Shown here one piece after another: positions 1 through 6,707 of a DNA stretch of 11,398 bases. A program made the translations under genes and the position numbers. The notes beneath the pieces were generated by a model. That model did no database searches. It saw only the letters and a program-made list of their open reading frames with translations, and was not told the origin of the DNA. Origin of the DNA: Kiritimatiellia bacterium (GTDB lineage Bacteria; Verrucomicrobiota; Kiritimatiellia; RFP12; UBA1067); assembly GCA_028707675.1 (NCBI GenBank), contig JAQWAM010000016.1, forward strand, positions 1 through 11,398, written 5' to 3'. Every line of letters begins with the position of its first letter. Position 1 is the first letter of the stretch.

Positions 1-473
1 CTCGGGGCTGTGGGCCGGTTGGGGTTGAGCTGCCGATCCGCGCTGGTCATGACGTTGTATTTCACCGTGTCCCATCCGCCGCCGGCTTTAAGCTTGTCCT
101 CGGTGCGGTTGCCGCCGGTGTCGTAGGTGATGTAGGTCAGGGCGCGGTAGGGGTTGCCCGAGTCGTCGAATCCCTTGCCTGATAACGTGAAGAATTTCAA
201 CGTCGAGGACGAGAACTGCTGCGAGCGGCCGCCGGTCAGCGCCGGCGGCAGGTCGCGCGCGTCGATGGCGGCGGAGAGGTCGCGCTGGATGGCGCCGAAG
301 AAGCCGCGCACCTGCATGAAGGTGTCGGCGCGCTGCACGCCGGTGCGCCAGGCCAGGCCGGTGGACTGGAAGAGCATGCCCAGCATCATCACGATCACGG
401 TCAGGATGGTGGAGGCCACCAGCACCTCGATCATCGAGAAGCCGCGGCGGTCTGTTTTCCTTGTTTTCAGCAT
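1..473 (-). CDS. Prepilin-like protein, Verru_Chthon cassette protein C-like (3' end missing)
   Basis: The reading frame stays open for 157 codons to the window edge, so the C-terminus is missing. It begins MLKTRKTDRRGFSMIEVLVA: a short basic leader, a prepilin peptidase site after G11, F at mature position 1, E at mature position 5 (E16), then a hydrophobic helix to about residue 33. The following FQSTGLAWR stretch, the aromatic and charged QVRGFFGAIQRDLS segment and the LKFFTLSG strand resemble minor pilins of the PilW/GspJ type and, as I remember it, the Verru_Chthon cassette C family (TIGR02599). It follows the B-like gene by 37 nt as the third member of a D-B-C order; an A-type gene would be expected beyond the left edge. 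A GTG two codons upstream (479) has a better-placed GGAG and is an alternative start. The prepilin class is sure; the cassette assignment is inference. Confidence 0.85.
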   Translation of the reverse strand, partial: MLKTRKTDRRGFSMIEVLVASTILTVIVMMLGMLFQSTGLAWRTGVQRADTFMQVRGFFGAIQRDLSAAIDARDLPPALTGGRSQQFSSSTLKFFTLSGKGFDDSGNPYRALTYITYDTGGNRTEDKLKAGGGWDTVKYNVMTSADRQLNPNRPTAP

Positions 474-510
474 TTTCACACTCGCTCCGCTATCAAAATT
501 AAATGTCCGG

Positions 511-1011
511 TCACAACGCGGGGTTGCCCTGGAACATGACCTCCGCGTAATAGGTCTGCACGATCTGGTCTTTGCCCTGCAGCTCGCGCACGAACTCCAC
601 CTGCAGGCCGATGATCCTGCCGGAGGCGTTCGGCGTCCGGTGGCAGTATATCCTGTGGTTGAGGTGCGGATTCTTGGCGTCAGTCTCGGGCGGCAGATCC
701 AGCGACAAGCCGGACGCCAGATTGCCGCTATAACTTTTCCACTCGTATTTCTGGGCATCCAGACTTTTTTCGTAGACCGGCACATTCTTCCATGCCGACC
801 ACTTCACGTCCGGGCGCGATAGCGCGGCCGTGAGCCGGTTGAGTACGCGGTCGGCCAGCATGGACTGTTGCAGATCGTCCTGTCCCTGCCTGCTCTCGCG
901 CATGCCGAGCGGGTAGAGCACCACCATGCTCAAGACGCCGACCGCCATGACGAATACCGCCATGTTGACCTCGATCAGCGAGAAACCTGATATTTCGGGG
1001 TGTCTTTTCAT
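511..1011 (-). CDS. Prepilin-like protein, Verru_Chthon cassette protein B-like
   Basis: This 166-residue protein starts MKRHPEISGFSLIEVNMAVF. The prepilin cleavage site follows G9, with F10 and E14 as mature residues 1 and 5, and the hydrophobic helix runs to about residue 32. The VVLYPLGMRE motif just after the helix, then a polar stretch ending in ADRVLNRLTAAL, is reminiscent of the Verru_Chthon cassette B family (TIGR02598, typically a 'LLPVGL' motif there) and of PilV/GspI pilins. The same frame is open upstream to 1185, but the start at 1011 is supported by GGAAG at 1019-1023, 7 nt before the ATG, and by the leader length. That site overlaps the last codons and stop of the D-like gene (stop 1016-1018), so translational coupling is likely. 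It probably acts as a minor pseudopilin after membrane insertion. Confidence 0.88.
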   Translation of the reverse strand: MKRHPEISGFSLIEVNMAVFVMAVGVLSMVVLYPLGMRESRQGQDDLQQSMLADRVLNRLTAALSRPDVKWSAWKNVPVYEKSLDAQKYEWKSYSGNLASGLSLDLPPETDAKNPHLNHRIYCHRTPNASGRIIGLQVEFVRELQGKDQIVQTYYAEVMFQGNPAL

Positions 1012-1015
1012 GGTT

Positions 1016-1885
1016 TCACTTCCACTGTTCCGAGTACTTGATGGTGCCGTCGTTGCGGCTGACCGAGATCGACAACCCCCTTTTGGGCGGGTTTTTTTCG
1101 ACAAGCCTGACAGTCTCGGCTTGTTCCGCGCTGCCGTCCGGCCGGAAGGTGATGCAGATGGCGGGGCGGTCGACGCGCTCGTCAAGGTCGTCGAAAAGGA
1201 TACCGCGCGGCAGGGAGTTGACCGGCACCGCCTCGATGCCGTAGGAGTGGCCGACGCGCCAGCCGCCCGGCGGCTCGTTGGCCGGGCGGCGCTGGGACGT
1301 CACCTGCTGGTTCTTCGTGAAGACATACACCGGCAGATCGTATGGTTTCGGCGTCAGGTTACGCGCCAGGTCGTAAGCCGAATCGCGTCCCGTGACCAGC
1401 CCGTACTTCTCCTCAACCCAAGGCTTCACTTCCCACCAGCCGCCCACTGTCATATTGTAAAGCCGCATACTGAGCATCTCGCCCATGCTGCCGGACATGG
1501 CCTGGCCGCCCAGATCGAAGAACTTGCCCAGGGTCTCGAACTCGTCGATCAGGCGGTCGCCGCTGATGTTGGAGATTGTGCCGATCTCCTTGCACACGAC
1601 ATAAGACGGCACGACAGCGGCGCTTCCCTGCTCGTCGTCGCCGGTGTTTTCGTTGTATAGCATGACGCTGATGCGGGCGCCCTCCAGACAGGCGCGCTGA
1701 CGTGCCAGCACCAGGGTGTTGACCAGGTGCTTGACCGCGCTGCGCCGCGCCATGCCGCGCACCGCGCTGAAATACCCGGTCACCGCGACCGTGGAGAGCA
1801 TGGCCATGATCGACATCACGGCCAGCAGCTCCAGCAGCGAGAAGCCGGAGCGCCGGCGGTCCGCTTTATGTGCTTCTTTCATCAT
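1016..1885 (-). CDS. Prepilin-like protein, Verru_Chthon cassette protein D-like / GspH-FimT type
   Basis: The 289-residue protein starts with two Met codons (1885 and 1882), so the exact start is uncertain. Its leader MMKEAHKADRRRSG ends at G14, and F15 SLLE19 opens a hydrophobic helix to about residue 38. After the helix, the segment with LARQRACLEGARISVMLYN matches the GspH/FimT pattern of an 'ARQxAxxxxxxVxV' helix-strand. In the Verru_Chthon cassette D family (TIGR02596, from memory) this part is likewise conserved. A GAGAG stretch about 8 nt upstream could be the ribosome site. The gap from the preceding pilin gene is 20 nt and to the next only 4 nt, so all are surely one operon. The C-terminal 200 residues are unassigned apart from being a likely beta-rich globular head. 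Confidence 0.88.
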   Translation of the reverse strand: MMKEAHKADRRRSGFSLLELLAVMSIMAMLSTVAVTGYFSAVRGMARRSAVKHLVNTLVLARQRACLEGARISVMLYNENTGDDEQGSAAVVPSYVVCKEIGTISNISGDRLIDEFETLGKFFDLGGQAMSGSMGEMLSMRLYNMTVGGWWEVKPWVEEKYGLVTGRDSAYDLARNLTPKPYDLPVYVFTKNQQVTSQRRPANEPPGGWRVGHSYGIEAVPVNSLPRGILFDDLDERVDRPAICITFRPDGSAEQAETVRLVEKNPPKRGLSISVSRNDGTIKYSEQWK

Positions 1886-1905
1886 CGTTTAACTCTCACG
1901 TCGGC

Positions 1906-2544
1906 TCACTTGCCTTTCCACTTGGGGCACTTGAACGAATCCGGCTTCCCGTACATGGAGGTGCCCGGGCGGTGCGTACGGCCGTTTAAAGAATCCGTGC
2001 AATGGACCTTGACGGAATCGCTGCGCGCGTTGTACTCCACGCAGAAATAGCGGAAAGTGCCCGTCTCGACGGGATCCGGATATCCGACCGGCAGGTCGAA
2101 GCGGCCCTCCAGCAGGGCGTCGCGCATCTGTTTGTGCCGCTGCACGAACAGGGCCGAGGGGTCGAAGTACATGACGCGGTCAGTGGCCATCTTACGCAGC
2201 ATTTCCTCGAAGACCTTGTAGTTGTCCTCGCCGTGCGCCCAGTAGCGCGGCACGCGTTTGAAAAGCTCGTTCGCGTATTTGTCATTGCGGTCAAGGGTTT
2301 CTGCCCTGAGGTCGGAGATCTTGAACGGCCACTCGTTTTCCTGGGTGCGGTAGGCCACCAGCCCGTTCTCTAGCACTCGCACCATCACCTGCACGCGGCG
2401 CCTGCGGCTCTGGCGCACGGATTTGATGGCCGCGCCCGTGACCAGCGTGGCGATCACCGCCATGATCGAGATGACCACCAGCAGTTCGATGATCGTGAAG
2501 GCGGCGCGCCGGCGGAATGATTTTTTTTCTTCAGCTTTTTTCAT
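1906..2544 (-). CDS. Type II secretion/type IV pilus-like pseudopilin
   Basis: The 212-residue protein starts MKKAEEKKSFRRRAAFTIIE. The N-terminal helix (about residues 16-40) and E20 at mature position 5 define it as a prepilin. The residue before the cleavage point is Ala (A15), not the usual Gly. The segment after the helix (LENGLVAYRTQENEWPF) is typical of GspG-like pilins, where a helix leads into a 'Y..E.G.WP' turn. The C-terminal half is Cys- and Lys-containing and not recognisable; the Ca-binding GspG tail is absent. The start is fixed by AAGGA (TCCTT at 2551-2555) 6 nt upstream. The first 8 codons and 26 bp before them are identical to those of the gene starting at 3372, while the rest of the proteins differ. 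Confidence 0.87.
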   Translation of the reverse strand: MKKAEEKKSFRRRAAFTIIELLVVISIMAVIATLVTGAAIKSVRQSRRRRVQVMVRVLENGLVAYRTQENEWPFKISDLRAETLDRNDKYANELFKRVPRYWAHGEDNYKVFEEMLRKMATDRVMYFDPSALFVQRHKQMRDALLEGRFDLPVGYPDPVETGTFRYFCVEYNARSDSVKVHCTDSLNGRTHRPGTSMYGKPDSFKCPKWKGK

Positions 2545-2570
2545 GACAAATCCTTCAGCTTTTTTTCGAC
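2521..2570 (-). repeat. 50-bp identical pilin leader, copy 1
   Basis: These 50 bases are identical to 3349-3398. They cover the Shine-Dalgarno site (TCCTT at 2551-2555 on the plus strand), the ATG at 2544 and codons 1-8 (MKKAEEKK). Inside, an A-run followed by GCTGAAG occurs twice on the minus strand, once holding the ribosome site and once encoding KKAEE. Confidence 0.95.
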
Positions 2571-2584
2571 AGGTATCGGCGAAG

Positions 2585-2637
2585 GTAGGGCGGTTTCCAC
2601 GAAACCGCCGCGGACGCCTCGGGGGAGGCGTCCCTAC
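2585..2637. repeat. Double-hairpin repeat, copy 1 (complete)
   Basis: Two perfect 9-bp stems lie side by side: GGCGGTTTC/GAAACCGCC (2589-2597 with 2601-2609) and GGACGCCTC/GAGGCGTCC (2612-2620 with 2625-2633). The whole is bounded by GTAGGG and CCCTAC. It lies between two pilin genes and is built like a REP doublet. Confidence 0.9.
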
Positions 2638-2638
2638 C

Positions 2639-3348
<710 letters not shown>

Positions 3349-3372
<24 letters not shown>

Positions 3373-3398
3373 GACAAATCCTTCAGCTTTTTTTCGAC
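3349..3398 (-). repeat. 50-bp identical pilin leader, copy 2
   Basis: Exact copy of 2521-2570, covering the ribosome site and first 8 codons of the GspG-like gene starting at 3372. Homology continues upstream through the double hairpin, interrupted by about 15 unlike bases. Confidence 0.95.
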
Positions 3399-3410
3399 GG
3401 GCGGGCGCTG

Positions 3411-3462
3411 GCAGGGCGGTTTCCCCGAAACCGCCGCGGACGCCTCGGGGAAGCGTCCCTAC
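3411..3462. repeat. Double-hairpin repeat, copy 2
   Basis: Same element as 2585-2637. The first stem is perfect (3415-3423 with 3427-3435); the second keeps only GGACGC/GCGTCC (3438-3443 with 3453-3458) and loses two pairs near the loop. The left end is GCAGGG instead of GTAGGG. Confidence 0.9.
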
Positions 3463-3463
3463 C

Positions 3464-3491
3464 GTGACTGGCGACCCGCGACCGGCGACTG
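3464..3491. repeat. Period-7 array, 4 units
   Basis: GTGACTG, GCGACCC, GCGACCG and GCGACTG follow directly after the double hairpin ending at 3462. The first two units resemble those after copy 1 (2639-2652). Confidence 0.8.
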
Positions 3492-3506
3492 GCGGAAACA
3501 ACGTAG

Positions 3507-3526
3507 GACAGGCGTCCCCGCCTGTC
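3507..3526. repeat. Perfect 8-bp palindrome with 4-nt loop
   Basis: GACAGGCG-TCCC-CGCCTGTC forms a perfect stem-loop within the gap between two pilin genes. Its role is unknown; I read it as another dispersed intergenic hairpin. Confidence 0.75.
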
Positions 3527-3563
3527 ATCAGCGGACGGCGCGAGCCGCCGGCGCCAGCGAAAG

Positions 3564-3598
3564 GACCCAAGACCCAGGACTCCGGACCCAGGAACTGC
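3564..3598. repeat. Period-7 array, 5 units
   Basis: GACCCAA, GACCCAG, GACTCCG, GACCCAG and GAACTGC are consecutive heptamers. They are followed by the same CTGCC...TCAAAA flank as the array at 4927-4968, then by a 'CTCTGTG' module in both places. Confidence 0.8.
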
Positions 3599-3606
3599 CT
3601 GCCACC

Positions 3607-3658
3607 TCAAAATCCTCTGTGCCTCTGTGTCTCTGTGGTTAACCCTCCCGATCCATGC
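3607..3658. repeat. 'CTCTGTG' intergenic module, copy 1
   Basis: TCAAAA is followed by CCTCTGTG, CCTCTGTG and TCTCTGTG, then GGTTAACCCTCCC and GATCCATGCC. The flanks match those of the modules at 4846, 4977 and 5031 while the core word varies. Confidence 0.85.
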
Positions 3659-3661
3659 CCT

Positions 3662-3689
3662 CAACTTACAATTCACCACTTACAACTTA
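3662..3689. repeat. Period-7 array, 4 units
   Basis: CAACTTA, CAATTCA, CCACTTA, CAACTTA. It lies just beyond the hairpin that follows the large pilin gene. Read on the minus strand, the units carry TAA or TGA. Confidence 0.78.
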
Positions 3690-3690
3690 C

Positions 3691-3713
3691 AGTGCTTGCC
3701 CGCGGCAAGCACT
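3691..3713 (-). other. Perfect 10-bp hairpin after pilin gene
   Basis: AGTGCTTGCC-CGC-GGCAAGCACT lies 15 bp past the stop of the gene ending at 3729. It is terminator-like in position and stem, but no clear T-run follows on the minus strand, so partial termination, RNA processing or 3'-end protection fit equally. Confidence 0.6.
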
Positions 3714-3728
3714 CCCCGCCGTCACCCG

Positions 3729-4745
3729 TCACCGGTCGAAAAGCACGATGTCGTCCTTGGTCCAAGACTCGGCCTTTTTGCGGTCGGCCGAGTTGCGCGG
3801 CGTGGCCCAAGGCGGGAAGGTCACCCCGTCTTCGCCCGCCGACCAGATGCGGTAGCTCTGGTAGGGCGGCGCGGAATGGTAGAAGAAGTCGCGGTACCAG
3901 CCGTCATAGGCCCGTCCGCGCAGTAGCACATGGTCTTGCCCGGTCGAAGGGTTGCGGACGATCTGGAAATGCATCATACCCTCGGTGCCGCCGCCGGTCT
4001 GCACACCCATGACCGTGCCCACGCCCTCGAGGGGCAGGTTCTCGAAATTCGGCAGCCAGCGGGCAGTGACGAGCTGCTCGCGCTCGGAGATCTCCTTGAG
4101 CGTGCCGGGGTTGTGCTCGCGCCACTGGCGCGAGCTGGTGAAACTGGGATCCGGCGAGTTATTGCCGTCCAGCGTCCCGTCGTCTTTGCCGCCCATCAGC
4201 GTGAAGCGCGGCAGCAGGAACGAGAGCAATCCGAAGCGGAAGGCGCGGATGCCGGTCGATGAGTCCCACCGCGTGTCGGGATGATTCTGCACTGTCCCGG
4301 CCAGGGCGTCGTTGACACTCACGGCCTTATCCTTCTGGAACATCCGGTTGATGCCCGCGTCCCATTTCCGGGGCGTGGGGTAGAGATATTCGGCGGGCTG
4401 GCAGCGCGCCGCGCGGACGGCGTTTTCGGCGGTCAGCTCGGTCACGCTTATGGGAGCCGAATAATCTTGGTAGGGGTCACCCTGTTCGACGTAAGGATCG
4501 GGCACACCGTAGTACGCCACGGGCGGATATGTCCCGTACTCGGCATAGAAGGCCGAGATCGCGTTCTGGATCCGCTGCAGACGGGCTTTGGTCTGGGCCT
4601 CGCGGTTCTTCATGTCCACCGCCTTCATCAGCCGGAAGACCCCGGCGATCAGGATGGCGATGACCACCACCACCACCATCATCTCCACCAGCGTGAAGGC
4701 GGCGGCGCCGCGGCGCATCCTGATTTTTTTCGCAAACTTTTTCAT
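3729..4745 (-). CDS. Large GspG-like pseudopilin
   Basis: The 338-residue protein starts MKKFAKKIRMRRGAAAFTLV. The prepilin signature FTLVE is at residues 17-21, preceded by Ala (A16) instead of Gly, and a strongly hydrophobic helix runs to about residue 39. FYAEYGTYPPVAYYG is the GspG-type 'Y....G.YP' turn. The end, SYRIWSAGEDG ... WTKDDIVLFD, resembles the GspG C-terminal Ca-binding tail, although about 190 extra residues lie between, so the head is larger than a standard major pseudopilin (about 140-150 residues). A longer frame to 4895 exists, but its extension is translated from repeat DNA; AGGAG (CTCCT at 4751-4755) lies 5 nt before 4745 and fixes the start. It is the first pilin gene after gspF, 445 bp away across a repeat-filled gap. 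Confidence 0.86.
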   Translation of the reverse strand: MKKFAKKIRMRRGAAAFTLVEMMVVVVVIAILIAGVFRLMKAVDMKNREAQTKARLQRIQNAISAFYAEYGTYPPVAYYGVPDPYVEQGDPYQDYSAPISVTELTAENAVRAARCQPAEYLYPTPRKWDAGINRMFQKDKAVSVNDALAGTVQNHPDTRWDSSTGIRAFRFGLLSFLLPRFTLMGGKDDGTLDGNNSPDPSFTSSRQWREHNPGTLKEISEREQLVTARWLPNFENLPLEGVGTVMGVQTGGGTEGMMHFQIVRNPSTGQDHVLLRGRAYDGWYRDFFYHSAPPYQSYRIWSAGEDGVTFPPWATPRNSADRKKAESWTKDDIVLFDR

Positions 4746-4782
4746 GCTAGCTCCTGAGGCTGGGGTTTTCCGACAGGCAATG

Positions 4783-4834
4783 GCAGGGCGGTTTCCCCGA
4801 AACCGCCGCGGACGCCTCGGGGATGCGTCCCTAC
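4783..4834. repeat. Double-hairpin repeat, copy 3
   Basis: Third copy, with first stem 4787-4795/4799-4807 and second stem GGACGC/GCGTCC (4810-4815 with 4825-4830). It sits upstream of the start of the large pilin gene at 4745. Confidence 0.9.
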
Positions 4835-4845
4835 CCCCGCGCGCT

Positions 4846-4895
4846 AAAAAACTCTGTGTCCTCTGTGTTCTCTGTGGTAAAACCTCCCGGTCCAC
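4846..4895. repeat. 'CTCTGTG' intergenic module, copy 2
   Basis: Three nine-mers CTCTGTGTC, CTCTGTGTT and CTCTGTGGT between an A-rich left flank and an AAAACCTCCCGGTCC right flank. A half double-hairpin is fused right after it. Confidence 0.85.
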
Positions 4896-4925
4896 GCCGC
4901 GGACGCCTCGGGGATGCGTCCCTAC
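4896..4925. repeat. Double-hairpin repeat, half copy
   Basis: Only the second hairpin (GGACGC at 4901-4906, GCGTCC at 4916-4921) and the CCCTAC end are present. The left half is replaced by the tail of a 'CTCTGTG' module, which shows that the modules recombine at defined borders. Confidence 0.85.
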
Positions 4926-4926
4926 C

Positions 4927-4968
4927 GTGACAGGCCACCCGACCCAGGACCCAGGACCCAGGAACCGC
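4927..4968. repeat. Period-7 array, 6 units
   Basis: GTGACAG, GCCACCC, GACCCAG three times and GAACCGC run in phase directly after the half double-hairpin. Confidence 0.85.
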
Positions 4969-4976
4969 CTGCCCTC

Positions 4977-5030
4977 TCAAAAACCCTTCGTGTCCTTCGT
5001 GCCTTCGTGGTGAAACCTCCGGTCCCTGCC
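4977..5030. repeat. 'CTTCGTG' variant of the intergenic module
   Basis: Same flanks (TCAAAAA on the left, GAAACCTCCGGTCCCTGCC on the right) as the CTCTGTG modules, but the core is CTTCGTGTC, CTTCGTGCC, TTCGTGGT. Confidence 0.85.
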
Positions 5031-5079
5031 GCCTCAAAAACCCTCCGCGTCTCCGCGTGAGAAATCTCCGAGCAATGCC
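5031..5079. repeat. 'CTCCGCG' variant of the intergenic module
   Basis: Tandem to the previous module, with TCAAAAA, the core CTCCGCGT twice, GAGAAATCTCC and an ATGCC end. The layout is kept while all core words have changed. Confidence 0.8.
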
Positions 5080-5124
5080 AACTTTAGAACTTCTCCTCTG
5101 CCCATGCTTTTTTTTACTCTCGTC

Positions 5125-5151
5125 ATTGCGAGCCTGTCCCCAGGCCGCAAT
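5125..5151. other. Stem-loop downstream of gspF
   Basis: ATTGCG (5125-5130) pairs with CGCAAT (5146-5151) and GCCTG (5132-5136) with CAGGC (5141-5145) around TCCC, with one bulged A. No T-run follows on the minus strand, so it is not a classical terminator for gspF. The GTCATTGCGAG edge looks like another dispersed palindromic repeat. Confidence 0.6.
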
Positions 5152-5190
5152 AACCCTCTCCAATCAACTAATTAACTAACGCACTTCTCC

Positions 5191-6483
5191 TTACCCGGCC
5201 GAGCCGAGGGTGCCGATGATCTGGATCATGGGCATGAACATGGCGATCACGATCGTGCCGACGATCACGGCCAGGATGATGATCATCAAAGGCTCGATCA
5301 CCGATGTCAGGCCCGCCACGGCGTTGTCGACCTCGTCGTCGTACGTCTCGGCGATGCGCGAGAGCATGTCCGGCAGGGCGCCGGTCTCCTCGCCGACCTC
5401 CACCATCGAGATCACCATCGGCGGGAAGACCTTGGCGGCCTCCAGCGGGGCGGTCATGCTCTCGCCCTCCTTGACCGCGTCATGCACCGACTGCATGGCC
5501 CGCGCGATGACCTCGTTGCCGGTGGTGTCGCGCACGATGTTCAGCGCCTGCAGCACCGGGACGCCGGAAGAAAGCAGCGTGCCCAGCGTACGGGTCATGC
5601 GCGCCACGGCCGTGCGCCGCACCAGCGAGCCGAACATGGGGGCATTGATCTTGGCGACGTCAAGGATGTAGCCGCCGGTCTTGGTTTTAGCGAATAGTTT
5701 GAACAGCACAACCATCGCCGCGATCGCGCCGACGACCACCAGGCCGTTGTTCATGACCATGTTGCTGGCGTCCATCACGAACTGCGTGATGGCGGGCAGC
5801 GGCTTGCCTTCAAGCAGGTCGTCAAAGATGTCCTTGAACTTGGGGATCACCGCCACCAGCAGGAAGCCGGTGATGCCGATGGCCGCCACGAGCACCACGA
5901 TCGGGTAGACCATCGCGCCCTTGACCTTGTTCTTGATGCGCTCGGCCTTCTCGGCGAACTCCGCCAGGCGGTTGAGCACCACCTCCAGCACGCCGCCGGC
6001 CTCGCCGGCCCTGACCATGTTGATGTAGAGGTTGTTGAAGATCTTGGGGTAGTTCTGCAGCGACTCCGAGAAGGTGCTGCCGCTCTCGACCGAGTCGCAC
6101 ATGCCGGTGAGAGCCTCTTTCAGCGAAGCGTTTGGGGTCTGGCGCTGCAGCACGTGCAGGCCGCGCAGCAGCGGCAGGCCCGCGTCGACCAGGGTGGCGA
6201 GCTGGCGCGTCAGCGTGGTCAGGTCCTTCTGTTTGACCTTGGCCCGCAGGAAGCGCGGCAGCTTGATCTCGATCTTCATCTGGCCCACCGATTTTTTGGC
6301 GGCGGGTTTCTTGGCGGCGGCATTGGCGCCGCCGCCGGAGTCACCCCCGGCCGCGCCGATGGCGGTCGGGAAAAGGCCTTGGGAGCGCACCTTGGCCACG
6401 GCCTGCGCCTGATTGGGGGCCTCGATCGTGCCGCGGCTCTCCTTGCCGGCCGAATCCACTGCGATATACGCGAATTTGGGCAT
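5191..6483 (-). CDS. gspF: Type II secretion/type IV pilus inner-membrane platform protein GspF/PilC
   Basis: This 430-residue protein is a full-length GspF/PilC-family platform protein, which sits in the inner membrane, contacts the assembly ATPase and helps add pilin subunits. The N-terminus MPKFAYIAVDSAGKESRGTI is the classic start of the family. A Gly/Ala/Lys-rich linker (about 42-65) leads to two T2SSF repeats at about 88-213 and 291-413, each with the motif pattern R-A-GE-x-GG (R158 AGEAGG) or E-V-GEETGAL (362-370). Three membrane helices are predicted near 192-213, 246-264 and 398-421. GGAG lies 7 nt before the ATG. The neighbouring prepilin genes suit the role. No GspE/PilB ATPase or secretin is in view, so GspF and PilC cannot be told apart. 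Confidence 0.96.
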   Translation of the reverse strand: MPKFAYIAVDSAGKESRGTIEAPNQAQAVAKVRSQGLFPTAIGAAGGDSGGGANAAAKKPAAKKSVGQMKIEIKLPRFLRAKVKQKDLTTLTRQLATLVDAGLPLLRGLHVLQRQTPNASLKEALTGMCDSVESGSTFSESLQNYPKIFNNLYINMVRAGEAGGVLEVVLNRLAEFAEKAERIKNKVKGAMVYPIVVLVAAIGITGFLLVAVIPKFKDIFDDLLEGKPLPAITQFVMDASNMVMNNGLVVVGAIAAMVVLFKLFAKTKTGGYILDVAKINAPMFGSLVRRTAVARMTRTLGTLLSSGVPVLQALNIVRDTTGNEVIARAMQSVHDAVKEGESMTAPLEAAKVFPPMVISMVEVGEETGALPDMLSRIAETYDDEVDNAVAGLTSVIEPLMIIILAVIVGTIVIAMFMPMIQIIGTLGSAG

Positions 6484-6498
6484 AAGACGACTCCGTTT

Positions 6499-6514
6499 GA
6501 TCCGTGAGCGGATC
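6499..6514. promoter_or_regulatory. Small palindrome beside the gspF ribosome site
   Basis: GATCCG-TGAG-CGGATC is a perfect 6-bp inverted repeat 15 bp before the gspF start, next to GGAG. It could be an operator or a leader hairpin; the evidence is only position and symmetry. Confidence 0.35.
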
Positions 6515-6544
6515 GATCTCCGCTAATCTTTTGTTTGTCCCTTT

Positions 6545-6574
6545 AAAATAGCATACCGAGCCTGCGGCGGGCAA
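6545..6574 (-). promoter_or_regulatory. Candidate gspF promoter
   Basis: On the minus strand, TTGCCC (6569-6574) and TATTTT (6545-6550) are 18 bp apart, each 4/6 to sigma70 consensus, in the only AT-rich patch before gspF. Weak support. Confidence 0.28.
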
Positions 6575-6610
6575 TTCCAAAGTTGCGGAGTTGCGGGTGC
6601 GCTTGAATAA

Positions 6611-6658
6611 GTTGATTTCGATACCGATGCTCCGCAAGTCTGGCGAACGGATTTGGAG
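6611..6658. repeat. 48-bp direct repeat, copy 1
   Basis: Identical to 8436-8483. It lies between gspF and the ELM1 gene; the match ends 8 bp into what is, in the other copy, the terminal inverted repeat of a 113-bp element. Confidence 0.95.
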
Positions 6659-6664
6659 GCGGTG

Positions 6665-6692
6665 TAACTCCTGACTCCTAATCCCTAACTCG
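6665..6692. repeat. Period-7 array, 4 units
   Basis: TAACTCC, TGACTCC, TAATCCC and TAACTCG lie 15 bp past the stop codon of the ELM1 gene. Confidence 0.78.
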
Positions 6693-6707
6693 GGTGCGGC
6701 CCACAGC

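Noticed and set aside
3719..3732. CCGTCAC twice as another heptamer array
   Set aside because: Only two units and partly inside the pilin gene end; too short to call alone, mentioned only as support for the stop-codon observation.
5100..5151. Terminator for gspF at the ATTGCG hairpin
   Set aside because: The run near it (5108-5115) is T on the plus strand and therefore A on the transcript, the wrong sense for a minus-strand gene.
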